DNA of 64,000 nt from Bacillota bacterium (GTDB lineage: Bacteria; Bacillota; Clostridia; Lachnospirales; Lachnospiraceae): NCBI GenBank assembly GCA_023392535.1, contig JAEVYY010000029.1:1-64000 (forward strand), read 5' to 3'. Below the pieces are notes generated by a model. The model was not told where the DNA came from. It searched no databases and worked only from the letters and a program-made list of their open reading frames with translations. Both the position numbers and the translations under genes were made by a program. How positions within the stretch are numbered: the first letter of the stretch is position 1; every line of letters starts with the position of its first letter. Shown here piece by piece: positions 1 through 8,670 of the stretch.

Positions 1-1686
1 AAGAACTCTCGTATCATCTATCATTTGATACAGGATAACATCCCATTCATGATTCCTACAACAATCACAACCCAAAATACAACCTGCAATCATTCCAGGG
101 GTGATTAAACATTCTCTGCAAACAGGACAAATCGGTATCGTTTTTAACGGTATCGGAACTGGTATCGGAACCGGGACATACTCCGTTTGATTTTCAGGAC
201 ACTTTGGACATTCCGGGCACTTCGGACACGTCGGGCATGGTTTCACCTCAGGGCACTTCGGACACGTCGGACATGGTTTCATTTCCGGACACTTTGGACA
301 CGGTTTCACTTCCGGACATGGAGGCGGTACTGGACACGGCTTTGCTTCCGGACACTTTGGACACGTCGGACACGGTTTCACTTCCGGGCATGGCGGGGCT
401 TTCGGGCATACCGGACATGGTTTTGCTTCCGGACACGCAGGACATGGCTTTACCTCCGGGCATGGTGGCGGTACTGGACATGGCTTTGCCTGTGGGCAAG
501 GAGTTGGTAACGGACACGGTTTTGGTTCCGGACACGTCGGACATAGTGGAGGTGTCGGATTGGAAATCGTACCTGGCATTGGCATAGGTGTGGTTCCTGG
601 CGATATACCGCCCTCTGAAATTGGTGATATTTCCGGTACAGCTGGTGCCGTCATTTGATTCATACAATCAATGCCACCTACAAATGGATATAGATGAAAT
701 TCAAAACCACTTTTCGGATTTACAGCAAATCCTCCCAGTACTGCATTTCCACTAACATGACCTCCTGTTGGATGTCCATGGAACATGGCTTGTGGTGCTA
801 AAATACTTCCCCAAATATCAGCAGATTGTTCCATATGAATATTGGTAGCATCTTCAAATACATAGAGCGTGTGATTTGCAAGACTTTCCTCCCCGTATGT
901 GCCAGATTGTAAATGTGCATGCGGTCCCGTTATAAATCTTACAATAGCTGAACTACCTTTGGGTATGTTAAACCGGATTTCCTTATTTATTAGGCCATTT
1001 GGTCTTGTATCAATCGTAAAAACATTTTGCTTTGGATTATTTCCAGTTAGAATCCATTCATAAGAATTGCTACTCACAGTTCCATTTGTGTTCAGCCCTT
1101 TCAGGCACTCTATAAATGTATCTATACTCTTTCTGGCGTTACGGAAAAATTGAGGGATATTCGTAGCTATTCTTGATGCCGGAATAATACGCGGGACATC
1201 ATAGCTAGAAATAATATAATGGTCTCCTTTATCACTTGGAGCCCAATCAGGACTTCCCCCATTTGCCTGATATAGATATTGCAATTCTTGAGACTGGTCA
1301 ATCAAATTACTCTTCCCGATATAATAAGAACTACCTGGGTTCGCATTGAAATTACCTCCTGAAACAGCATGCCCCTTTACCACCAGCGGTCCTTTTATAG
1401 AGGTAACATCTCCAATTAAATATCTGACTAAATCAGGTGATAACTCAACTGGCACTTGGCCGTTTTCTTTTTTTAAGCCAACACTCAGACTTCTCGGACT
1501 ATAAAAACTTCCACCTACAGCCACCGCTCCTTCTACATCGACAATATTATTGGCATCCCCGAATACAAATAAATTAAACTGGGAGGCAAGACCTAGCGGT
1601 TGCCCTGGTATATCTTCCCAGTTTATATTTTTATAAGGGATTCCAACAATCGGATTGGCTTTTCTGCCAACAATAGTATTATCCAT
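1..1686 (-). CDS. Choice-of-anchor A family protein with Cys-Pro repeat (3' end outside window)
   Basis: An open frame runs from ATG at 1686 off the left edge, giving at least 562 codons with no stop. Residues about 30-345 read as a choice-of-anchor A adhesin-like domain, with the hallmark FNLFVFGDANN followed by DVEGAVAVGG. Residues about 380-500 are a low-complexity tract of CPxCP, PCPEVKPC and CPKCPE units with dozens of cysteines. A proline-isoleucine stretch and a second Cys-rich patch (CPVCREC, GCDCC) follow. Family members are usually exported, yet no signal peptide is visible after the MDNTIVGRKANP start. AAGGAGG lies about 15 nt upstream of the ATG, farther than usual. The anchor that would say where it sits is outside the window. 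I infer a cross-linkable surface or spore-layer protein; the domain is secure, the role is not. Confidence 0.8.
   Translation of the reverse strand, partial: MDNTIVGRKANPIVGIPYKNINWEDIPGQPLGLASQFNLFVFGDANNIVDVEGAVAVGGSFYSPRSLSVGLKKENGQVPVELSPDLVRYLIGDVTSIKGPLVVKGHAVSGGNFNANPGSSYYIGKSNLIDQSQELQYLYQANGGSPDWAPSDKGDHYIISSYDVPRIIPASRIATNIPQFFRNARKSIDTFIECLKGLNTNGTVSSNSYEWILTGNNPKQNVFTIDTRPNGLINKEIRFNIPKGSSAIVRFITGPHAHLQSGTYGEESLANHTLYVFEDATNIHMEQSADIWGSILAPQAMFHGHPTGGHVSGNAVLGGFAVNPKSGFEFHLYPFVGGIDCMNQMTAPAVPEISPISEGGISPGTTPMPMPGTISNPTPPLCPTCPEPKPCPLPTPCPQAKPCPVPPPCPEVKPCPACPEAKPCPVCPKAPPCPEVKPCPTCPKCPEAKPCPVPPPCPEVKPCPKCPEMKPCPTCPKCPEVKPCPTCPKCPECPKCPENQTEYVPVPIPVPIPLKTIPICPVCRECLITPGMIAGCILGCDCCRNHEWDVILYQMIDDTRVL
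187..550 (-). repeat. Cys-Pro low-complexity coding repeat
   Basis: This is the stretch of the choice-of-anchor A gene in which the codons for Cys-Pro recur every three to eight residues (CPxCP, KPCPxxPPCPE, CPTCPKCPE). The DNA is locally GC-richer and repetitive, which creates long spurious open frames on the opposite strand. Such tracts can expand or contract by slippage, so copy number may vary between strains. Confidence 0.85.
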
Positions 1687-1788
1687 AATAAACTATATAA
1701 ACCTCCTTATATAATATGAAATCCTCTTTGTATTCAGTTTATTCCAAAATAAATTTATTGTGTTTACTTTTCATTCCCAGTATTATTT

Positions 1789-2379
1789 TTATGCTAAATT
1801 AGGATAAAAACGTTTACTTACAACCTCCCAATCTATATTTTTCATAAAATTATTAATATATTCCACTTTATTATCTGCGTACTGAAGAAAATATGCATGT
1901 TCATACATATCTAATACTAATATTGGTGTAGACAGTGCGATATTTCCCAAATCATGAGAATCCAAGCTTATATTTCGAAAACGGTAGGATCGCCAGTCAT
2001 ATGCTAATACAGCCCACCCTCTGCTGGCTTTTGCTGTCGCAACAAATCGCTTTTCCCATTCTTCAAAGCCACCAAAATCCCGCATCAAGTAGCGTTGCAA
2101 TAATTCATCCGGCAGTTTCTGATCTGTTCCTATATTTTCAAAATAAAGCTCATGAAGGATGACACCATTTAATGCATATGTTTCACCCCTCTTTATTCCT
2201 CTGAACTTACTGTATGTCGCATTGGCTTTATCCAAATCGCTGCTTTCTAAAAGCAGCTGATCAATTTCGTTCATTTTATTAATATAGCCTTCATACAATT
2301 TCATGTGGGCTTCAAATTGTTCTTTATTAATAACTGTTATATCTTGCGAATACTGAAAATTTATTTTTGTAAATTTCAT
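1789..2379 (-). CDS. Superoxide dismutase (Fe/Mn family)
   Basis: Converts superoxide to oxygen and hydrogen peroxide. At 196 residues it has the family length. All four metal ligands can be placed: His25 in EAHMKLYEGY, His76 in VILHELYFENI, and Asp157 and His161 in LDMYEHAYFLQY. The last motif is DMYEHAYF instead of the common DVWEHAYY, so this is a divergent member, and Fe or Mn use cannot be told from sequence. AAAAGGA lies 5-6 nt before the ATG. It sits 100 nt from the Cys-Pro repeat gene on the same strand, and a rubrerythrin follows on the other side. In some clostridia a superoxide dismutase is a spore coat component, so a structural cross-linking role is possible here as inference. 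Confidence 0.9.
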   Translation of the reverse strand: MKFTKINFQYSQDITVINKEQFEAHMKLYEGYINKMNEIDQLLLESSDLDKANATYSKFRGIKRGETYALNGVILHELYFENIGTDQKLPDELLQRYLMRDFGGFEEWEKRFVATAKASRGWAVLAYDWRSYRFRNISLDSHDLGNIALSTPILVLDMYEHAYFLQYADNKVEYINNFMKNIDWEVVSKRFYPNLA

Positions 2380-2548
2380 AAAAATCCTTTTCTATATTAT
2401 TAATATAATATACGCATGATCTTTCTGAACGTATCTAAAAATCTATTTTCCATATTTACCAATATGCTCCTATTGCATAAATATTACGAAATTGTTACAA
2501 TTCTTTTGTACCTAGTTCATAAATTTTACTTCAAAGGAGGACTACATT

Positions 2549-2614
2549 ATGTGTTATACATTTAACTGTAGCGATTTAATGGGAATGTTACGTAAATGTT
2601 TCAGAAGTTGTTAA
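2549..2614 (+). CDS. 21-residue four-cysteine peptide
   Basis: A very short ORF begins ATGTGTTATACA and encodes 21 residues with cysteines at positions 2, 7, 17 and 21. A strong AAAGGAGG stands 7 nt upstream of the ATG, and a textbook terminator begins 6 nt after the stop. This makes a complete single-gene unit on the plus strand, opposite to its neighbours. The sequence has no signal peptide and two basic residues near the end (RKCFRSC). I do not recognise the family. It could be a small redox or metal-binding peptide, a toxin-like peptide, or a spore component given its surroundings. Coding status rests on the ribosome binding site, the terminator and the cysteine pattern. Confidence 0.6.
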   Translation: MCYTFNCSDLMGMLRKCFRSC

Positions 2615-2620
2615 TAATCT

Positions 2621-2651
2621 GGCTCTGGTGAATTCCAGAGCCACTTTTTTG
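2621..2651 (+). terminator. Rho-independent terminator of the 21-residue peptide gene
   Basis: GGCTCTGG and CCAGAGCC form a perfect 8-bp stem around TGAATT, followed by a T-run on the plus strand. It directly follows the small peptide ORF. Confidence 0.85.
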
Positions 2652-2712
2652 CTTTATTTCGTATATTTATCCAGATCATGCCTATAATATATACAAAGAA
2701 AGGATGGTATTT

Positions 2713-2874
2713 ATGGAAAATAAATATTTGAATAATATACCTATAAAAACAGTACCAAATGGTGATCCATTGCAAAATAAAAACGAGGATATTGATGATA
2801 TCCCAAAAGAAGACTTACCTAATAGAATTATTTTAACGGATGAATCGACTGTGAAAAATAAAAAACAAAATTAG
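2713..2874 (+). CDS. 53-residue acidic hypothetical protein
   Basis: ATG at 2713 is preceded by AAAGGATGG at a good distance, and the frame is open for 53 codons to TAG. The product is hydrophilic, with an acidic centre (NEDIDDIPKEDLP) and a lysine-rich tail (KNKKQN). It has no cysteine, signal or membrane segment. It lies just downstream of the 21-residue peptide unit and points toward the convergent rubrerythrin gene. No family is recognised; the acidic, asparagine-rich make-up resembles many small sporulation-associated clostridial proteins, but that is only an impression. Confidence 0.5.
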   Translation: MENKYLNNIPIKTVPNGDPLQNKNEDIDDIPKEDLPNRIILTDESTVKNKKQN

Positions 2875-2893
2875 TAGAAGGGCTTTCAAACTT

Positions 2894-3433
2894 CTAATAC
2901 GTTTCGCAATTTTGTTTATAAAATGCCCGCGGATAGCCACATACGGAACACACTTCAGGTGCACACTTACCATAGACCAGCTGTCCGCAATTCATACATA
3001 TCCATATCGTATCTCTTTCTTTGCAAAACAAGCTTCCCTCTGCTAATTCAAGAGAATACTTTTCAAATCTAAAATTTTGATATTGTTCAATGATTGCAAC
3101 TTCTCTAAATAGTCTTGCAATTTCTGTAAACCCTTCCGTCATTGCTTCTTCTGCGTATGTTGTATACATTTTTGTTGCTTCATATGTCTCACCACGTAGA
3201 GATTCTTGCAGATTTTCTTCTGTATTAGGAAGCACCCAGTTATTTAATGCCCGCAGCCAAATGACTGCATGTTCTTTTTCATTATGAGAAAATTCATCAT
3301 AAGTTTCACCAATTACCTGGTACCCGTCTCTTCGCGCCTGATCTGCATATATTCTATACTTTGTACTGGCAAGACGCTCCGCATCATAAGCACTTTGTAA
3401 ATTTCTATAAGTATTACTCTCTTTAAAATCCAT
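2894..3433 (-). CDS. Rubrerythrin-like protein
   Basis: A peroxide-reducing diiron protein of anaerobes. Residues 1-140 form a ferritin-like four-helix domain with Glu19, the EKEH motif (Glu52, His55), Glu82 and Glu116. The C-terminal rubredoxin-like domain has CMNCGQLVYG and CSVCGYPRAF. It is 179 residues, normal for the family. The second ligand motif, normally ExxH, reads EQYQ (116-119), so one expected histidine ligand is glutamine. This may alter the diiron site or mark a distinct subfamily. It sits convergent to the small plus-strand genes and near the superoxide dismutase, consistent with oxygen defence. Confidence 0.88.
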   Translation of the reverse strand: MDFKESNTYRNLQSAYDAERLASTKYRIYADQARRDGYQVIGETYDEFSHNEKEHAVIWLRALNNWVLPNTEENLQESLRGETYEATKMYTTYAEEAMTEGFTEIARLFREVAIIEQYQNFRFEKYSLELAEGSLFCKERDTIWICMNCGQLVYGKCAPEVCSVCGYPRAFYKQNCETY

Positions 3434-3502
3434 AATTACTATCCCCGTTACTTTTCTCTATTTTATTATATGTTACATTAGGGAAAAGTATCTACATGCT
3501 TT

Positions 3503-5854
3503 TTAACTATGATCACGATTCCTTGCATAAGCCATAGATAAAATTAGTATTAAAAGAGTAAGCAAAGATATGATCTCCATCATGCGCCAGGTCAAAGGCT
3601 CTTGATATTTTAATACCACGGTTCCCTGATATTTTTCAGGAAGAACCAATCGAATACTATTATTCATACCTGTCTTTAGATTGATCGCTTCACCACTTGC
3701 CTGATCAAATGCAACGTAATTGTCGTAATGTAAAACTGGAACATCTACATACTGTTTGTTCTTATCTGTATTATTACAGTCAAGTAATCTTGCTCCTTTT
3801 ATAGTTTTCAATTCTCCTGTTGTTACTGCATCGCTTTTTCTGATCTCTTTCACAGATAATTTTGCTACATCCGTTTTTTGTAATAGATATTCCATACCGC
3901 TTCCTACATCAAAACCCGTTAATTCTGACTCTGCATAATATTTTTTATATTCAATTTCATTTGGATATTGCACAAGAAATAGTCCTTCCGTTAGAAGAAC
4001 TAATAATACGATTCCAATCATAATTCTATCTGCTTTTTTTCTTCCTGCTTTTTCTAGAATTACCTTTTGTAAATATAGCATGAGGACAGCTAGTGTAATG
4101 GCAGCAATTTCAAGATACCGCCAGGAAAATTGAATAGTCCCTAAGATTTGATCCATTGTAGGATTTAATACTGCAAGGGAATCCCACGGGCAGTAAATAG
4201 ACGCAAAAAACAGTGCCAATATACTAAGCGTAAATAAAACCGTTGCTATTAAATAATCTTTATGCCCTACAAGGTCCCACTCCTCTCTCTTAAAACAAAT
4301 ATAGAAATAGAACAGTAGTGCACTCATTAGTCCAATTCCTACCGTGAGCGGCATTTCACCTTTCACACCTCCCCAGATAGAATCTCCGCTTGCAGTATGA
4401 AATAGACCTGTTAATTGAGAAAGAGTTGCTCCATATTTTTCAATCTTACCCATGGTTCCTGCCTGAGTGACCTTAATATTCATATTGATTGAATCTAATA
4501 GAGGATATACATACCAAATATTCAAAAGCACAAGAAGGATCACGCTCTTTACAAGAGCTAAAAAGCGGTTTTTACAAAATGTCTTTTTCCACATGAATAG
4601 TATGAATAATGGGATAAATACAAGTAACATATAACAAGTCAAATTATGACTTTCTATGATGCCACTCAAACCCAGAACAAGTGGCAAATAATCTACAATT
4701 GTAATTTTTTCCTGATCATTCTTCGCATAAATTTTCCAGAACCCATATATCACCAGCGGGAGAAATGTCATAGCCGTATATTCTCCTACATCGGCTCTCA
4801 CAAAAATATCAATCATACGATACGCAGAGGCTGTATACAGAAAAGTGGTAAACATACCTATCTTCCAATCCTTACTCATACGGGTAAAGCATTTATAACT
4901 GATGAGACATGTGACAACATTTAACAAGATCGCATATACTTTATAGCAATCCTGTAATGGTACATAAATACCATATAATACCGCAGGTACCGATAAGAAA
5001 AGTTCCCCATAAAACAATGGATTTACATAGCCATAACCATTTAGCATATTTTGCTGAATCCTGTGAGGGATCTGTCCATCATAGAAAGCTTCCGATAATG
5101 CATGTATTCTTTCCAAATGGAATGTAAGATCATGACCATAATAGAGCGAATCCGTAAGAAAAAGCACACTGGTAAACAAGATGATGCCAAATAGAGCAAC
5201 TATTTTTATTTTATCTTCTTTATTAAGTACCCATATTGTATTTTGGGCGAATAAAAGGTAACATGCATCCAATAGTAAAAAAAGAATGACAAATCCGACA
5301 ATCCTAATTGCCCGATAGATCACTGCTTCTTCCAGAGTGACACTTTTTATTGTCATCTTTCCGACTCCATTATAAAGAATTTTTCCTTGAAAATCATCCA
5401 GACTTTTCCCCCATCTGACCCAAACTCTCGAAGTTCTTGTATTTGATCCATCATCCAGTAGTAGGGTGGAAGAGGATAATGCGCTTGCATTTTTATAGGA
5501 AAATAATACTAATTTTCCAGCTGAATCTGATATACTTCTGGATGGATTTTCTAAGTTACAAGCAGATTTGTAATTTACAGTTACTTTATAAGCTCCAGGT
5601 TCCAGGCTATGTTTCTTCGAATGAAGTATTTCTTCATCAATATTACCGGTTGCTTCTATTTCACAAACTCCTCTTGTTCCATCTTCATAATCGTTTACCG
5701 CAAGATCACTACTGGCTTTCCATTCATCTGCCTGCATGGTTATCGTAGTGGGGGGATTGAAATAAGCTAAAAAAAGTCTAAGCAAAAATAAGATTTCCAG
5801 TATAAGAATAACAGTAAACAGTTTATTGTTTTTAAATTTAGCTAATTGTTTCAT
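3503..5854 (-). CDS. Large polytopic membrane protein, PTPS-related / GT-C-like
   Basis: A 783-residue protein with an N-terminal membrane helix, an extracytoplasmic beta-rich segment of about 130 residues, then roughly ten to twelve further helices and a soluble stretch before a last helix. The motif GHDLTFHLERI after the second helix, with NGYGYVNPLFYGE, resembles the membrane '6-pyruvoyl-tetrahydropterin synthase-related' family, which has a GT-C glycosyltransferase-like layout. A sugar transfer from a lipid carrier outside the membrane is plausible but inferred. The ATG at 5854 is chosen over the in-frame ATG at 5866 because GGAGG overlaps the first and sits 5 nt before the second. It appears to be monocistronic, behind a terminator. 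Confidence 0.6.
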   Translation of the reverse strand: MKQLAKFKNNKLFTVILILEILFLLRLFLAYFNPPTTITMQADEWKASSDLAVNDYEDGTRGVCEIEATGNIDEEILHSKKHSLEPGAYKVTVNYKSACNLENPSRSISDSAGKLVLFSYKNASALSSSTLLLDDGSNTRTSRVWVRWGKSLDDFQGKILYNGVGKMTIKSVTLEEAVIYRAIRIVGFVILFLLLDACYLLFAQNTIWVLNKEDKIKIVALFGIILFTSVLFLTDSLYYGHDLTFHLERIHALSEAFYDGQIPHRIQQNMLNGYGYVNPLFYGELFLSVPAVLYGIYVPLQDCYKVYAILLNVVTCLISYKCFTRMSKDWKIGMFTTFLYTASAYRMIDIFVRADVGEYTAMTFLPLVIYGFWKIYAKNDQEKITIVDYLPLVLGLSGIIESHNLTCYMLLVFIPLFILFMWKKTFCKNRFLALVKSVILLVLLNIWYVYPLLDSINMNIKVTQAGTMGKIEKYGATLSQLTGLFHTASGDSIWGGVKGEMPLTVGIGLMSALLFYFYICFKREEWDLVGHKDYLIATVLFTLSILALFFASIYCPWDSLAVLNPTMDQILGTIQFSWRYLEIAAITLAVLMLYLQKVILEKAGRKKADRIMIGIVLLVLLTEGLFLVQYPNEIEYKKYYAESELTGFDVGSGMEYLLQKTDVAKLSVKEIRKSDAVTTGELKTIKGARLLDCNNTDKNKQYVDVPVLHYDNYVAFDQASGEAINLKTGMNNSIRLVLPEKYQGTVVLKYQEPLTWRMMEIISLLTLLILILSMAYARNRDHS

Positions 5855-5935
5855 AACATCCTCCATATTAATAAATCAAATGCTTATTTTATCATTATAA
5901 ATTATTTTATACAATTTTCCAATAATTAACACAAA

Positions 5936-5974
5936 CAAAAAAGAATGTTATCCCATTCCAATTAATGAGATAAC
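5936..5974 (-). terminator. Terminator after the nucleoside/deaminase operon
   Basis: On the minus strand, GTTATC-T-CATT pairs with AATG-G-GATAAC around a short loop, and the stem is followed by ATTC and a T-run. It lies 9 nt past the stop of the last amidohydrolase gene. Confidence 0.75.
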
Positions 5975-5982
5975 ACCTTTCA

Positions 5983-7290
5983 TTATTCACTGGTATATTC
6001 TACAATCGCTTTCCCTTTACCTCTCTTTAACAATTCCCCCTGCGCAATTTTTATCTTGCTAAGCAGTTCCAACTGATTCACGATCAGCATTCCTTTCTTT
6101 TTTAAGAAAGTGCCACCTACCATTGTATAACTAATATTACTACTGTCACTACTATAAAGAATTGCAGAGACAGGATCATATATCGGAAATGTATTCGGAC
6201 GGTTCAGATCCCAGATGACAAGATCCGCGTTCCAGCCTTCTTCGATTCTTCCGCTTTTAAAATTCATCGCTTTGTGACCGTTCATTAACGCCTGCCAGAT
6301 TTCCTTTGCAATAAATTTTTCAGCATCATTTCCGCTATATTTACCGATGAGTGCAAATAGTCTCGCTTGTTCCAGCGGATTTAATGTATTGGAGCTGGCT
6401 GCACCATCTGTACCAAAGGAATACTGCACTTTGTCTCTCAAACGAAAAATATTCCCTTCTCCGGAAGCCGTTTTCATATAAGTTTTAGGACAAAGGGCAA
6501 ACCATGTATTTTCATTTATGAACTGCAGATCCTGATCCTCCAACCAGATCCCGTGTGCCACAATACAGGGAATCTCAAAACCTCCCGCATCTGCAATTTG
6601 CTCAAACGGTGTTTTTCCAAATTGCCTTTTTGATGCAGCTACCTGTGCCTCCTGTTCAGAAACATGAATATGAATGCCCGTATTAAGTCGCTTCGCCTCT
6701 TTTATGATTTCAACTAAGGTAGACTGCGGGCATGTATAAGGGGCATGAGGCCCCATGCGAAGCTGCACCCTATCCGAGATGTCTCTATTTTTTTCTATAA
6801 ACGTGCAAACTTCTTTTAATCTATTTGTATAATTTTCTGCGCTTCCAAATAGTGTCGGCGCAATATCCGCCCGTATTCCTGTTTCTATCACTGCTTTCAA
6901 GACCTGCTCTTCTTCAAAGTAATGATCACAGACTGAGGTAACCCCATTATTCAGCATCTCTGCAATTCCTAGTAAGGTCCCTAAGTACACATCTTCAGAA
7001 ATCATTTTACTCTCATACGGCCAAATAAAATCATTGAACCAACTAACCGCATTCACATCTTCCGCAATTCCTTTAAATATGTTCATAGCGGTATGTGCAT
7101 GAAGATTGGGCAATCCTGGCGTTACCACATAATGAGAACAGTCTATCACTTCGTCATATTCAGCTTTTTTTTCTATCCCTCTGTAATCTGTAATTTCTGC
7201 TATCAATCCATCTTTAATTGTAATATCTGTATGGTTCTTATAATTGCCTCCCTGATCCACTACTAGTGCATTCTGCAATAAAATACGCAT
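5983..7290 (-). CDS. Amidohydrolase, SAH/MTA deaminase-like (copy 2)
   Basis: A metal-dependent deaminase of the TrzA/MtaD group, expected to deaminate an adenosine-type nucleoside such as S-adenosylhomocysteine or methylthioadenosine; the true substrate is unknown. Zinc-site residues are visible: HAH (about residues 64-66), HIHVSEQ near 206, VAHG near 245 and GTDGAASSN near 295. HAPYTCP, typical of the group, is also present. ATG at 7290 is preferred over 7338 because it matches the N-terminus of the upstream paralogue (VLQNA/LKNA-type start) and leaves a 28-nt gap. It is the last gene of the importer operon and is clearly a duplicate of the gene before it. Confidence 0.82.
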   Translation of the reverse strand: MRILLQNALVVDQGGNYKNHTDITIKDGLIAEITDYRGIEKKAEYDEVIDCSHYVVTPGLPNLHAHTAMNIFKGIAEDVNAVSWFNDFIWPYESKMISEDVYLGTLLGIAEMLNNGVTSVCDHYFEEEQVLKAVIETGIRADIAPTLFGSAENYTNRLKEVCTFIEKNRDISDRVQLRMGPHAPYTCPQSTLVEIIKEAKRLNTGIHIHVSEQEAQVAASKRQFGKTPFEQIADAGGFEIPCIVAHGIWLEDQDLQFINENTWFALCPKTYMKTASGEGNIFRLRDKVQYSFGTDGAASSNTLNPLEQARLFALIGKYSGNDAEKFIAKEIWQALMNGHKAMNFKSGRIEEGWNADLVIWDLNRPNTFPIYDPVSAILYSSDSSNISYTMVGGTFLKKKGMLIVNQLELLSKIKIAQGELLKRGKGKAIVEYTSE

Positions 7291-7318
7291 CCTAATATCC
7301 TGCCTTTCTTGCTTATTC

Positions 7319-8647
7319 TTAATAGATAATATCTGCATTTCCTTTTCCCCGTTTTAAAATTGCCTCTTTTAATTGGAGTACCTCGTCCATCCAGCTATCT
7401 GTTCGAAAAATGACCGCTCCATCCTTTTTTAAGAAAGATCCGTCTACCATGGTATATCGAACATTGGTAGAATCTGCACTATATAGAATGGAAGCAATCG
7501 GATCATAGACCGGGTAGGTATTCACTCTCTCCAAATCCCAGATAACTAGGTCTGCATTCCATCCTTCTTTGATCTGCCCGCTCTGAAATCCAAATGCCTG
7601 ATGCCCGCGCATCAATGCCTGCCAAATTTCCAGGTTCTTATATTCTTCACAGTTATGAAAATAGTTCTTCCCTATCATGGCAAATAGTCTTGCCTGTTCC
7701 AGTGGATTTAGAGTATTAGAACTTGCCGCTCCATCCGAACCAAACGAATATTTTATATGATTTCGCAACCGATACAAGTTGCCAACTCCACTTGCTAATT
7801 TCATATAGGTCTTAGGACATGTCGCAAACCAGGTGTCTTCTTTTAAATAACGCAGATCCTCGTCTTGGATATAAGACCCATGTGCGATTACACACGGACC
7901 TTCTAATCCTCCTGCTCTAGAAATTACTCCAAATGGTGTTTTTCCATTTTCCCGAATGCATTGCTCCACTTGTGGAATATTTTCCGATACATGCAGATGA
8001 ATTCCAATATTCAGCTCTTTGGACTTATCTATTATTTTTTTCAGTGTCTCTCCCGGGCAGGTATAGGGAGCATGTGGTCCCAATAAGAACTTTATACGAC
8101 TATCTTTATCTGAGTTTTCTCTAATAAAAGACACGGTTTGATCCAGCCGCTCCTCAAACGAGGGGGCACTTCCAAATATTGTAGGAGCGATTACCGCCCG
8201 AATTCCACATTCCCTTACCGCCTGATATACTGCCTCCTCAAAAAAATAATGGTCTGAAAAAGTAGTGACACCGTAATCAACCATCTCCGCTATCGCAAGG
8301 AGTGTTCCAAAATAGACGTCCTTTGAACAAATCTTACTTTCATATGGCCATATAATTTCATTAAACCAACGCTTACTGGAAACATCTTCTGCAATTCCTT
8401 TCAGAATATTCATAGCAGCATGTGTATGCATATTTACAAGGCCAGGTGTAATCCATAAATGGGTACAATCTATAATCTCCCATTTCATTCCCTTGTTATA
8501 AGATGGTTCTTTACTTTGATTGGTAGAATCAATTTTAATGATCTTCCCATCTTCTATAAAAATGTCATGATTCTTTGCCTGTTTTCCATTTGCATGTAGA
8601 ATAGAAGCATTTTTTAATACAATCATATTTGCCAACTCTCTTCCCAT
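7319..8647 (-). CDS. Amidohydrolase, SAH/MTA deaminase-like (copy 1)
   Basis: A paralogue of the next gene, sharing WFNxxIWPYESK, GPHAPYTCP, CPKTYMKxASG and SSNTLNPLEQARLFA. Metal ligands are HTHAAMN (about 72), HLHVSEN (about 216), IAHGS (about 254) and GSDGAASSN (about 304). AAAAGGA lies 8 nt before ATG 8647; ATG 8626 is an alternative that aligns exactly with the paralogue's start. The longer frame to 8752 would overlap tatD and has no support. Two near-identical-fold deaminases in one operon suggest two related nucleoside or pterin-like substrates. That is inference; the family call is firm. Confidence 0.8.
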   Translation of the reverse strand: MGRELANMIVLKNASILHANGKQAKNHDIFIEDGKIIKIDSTNQSKEPSYNKGMKWEIIDCTHLWITPGLVNMHTHAAMNILKGIAEDVSSKRWFNEIIWPYESKICSKDVYFGTLLAIAEMVDYGVTTFSDHYFFEEAVYQAVRECGIRAVIAPTIFGSAPSFEERLDQTVSFIRENSDKDSRIKFLLGPHAPYTCPGETLKKIIDKSKELNIGIHLHVSENIPQVEQCIRENGKTPFGVISRAGGLEGPCVIAHGSYIQDEDLRYLKEDTWFATCPKTYMKLASGVGNLYRLRNHIKYSFGSDGAASSNTLNPLEQARLFAMIGKNYFHNCEEYKNLEIWQALMRGHQAFGFQSGQIKEGWNADLVIWDLERVNTYPVYDPIASILYSADSTNVRYTMVDGSFLKKDGAVIFRTDSWMDEVLQLKEAILKRGKGNADIIY

Positions 8648-8670
8648 GAATTCATTCCTTTTGTAGATCT

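Noticed and set aside
187..667. Long open frames on the plus strand and in other minus frames opposite the Cys-Pro repeat
   Set aside because: They are shadows of the repeat in the real frame, have no ribosome site and have low-complexity translations (TLWT, DTSD).
1687..1745. Possible sigma-K promoter (CATATTATA) before the Cys-Pro repeat gene
   Set aside because: The -35 AC element is 18 nt away and the start site would fall in the ribosome binding site, so the match is too weak to report.
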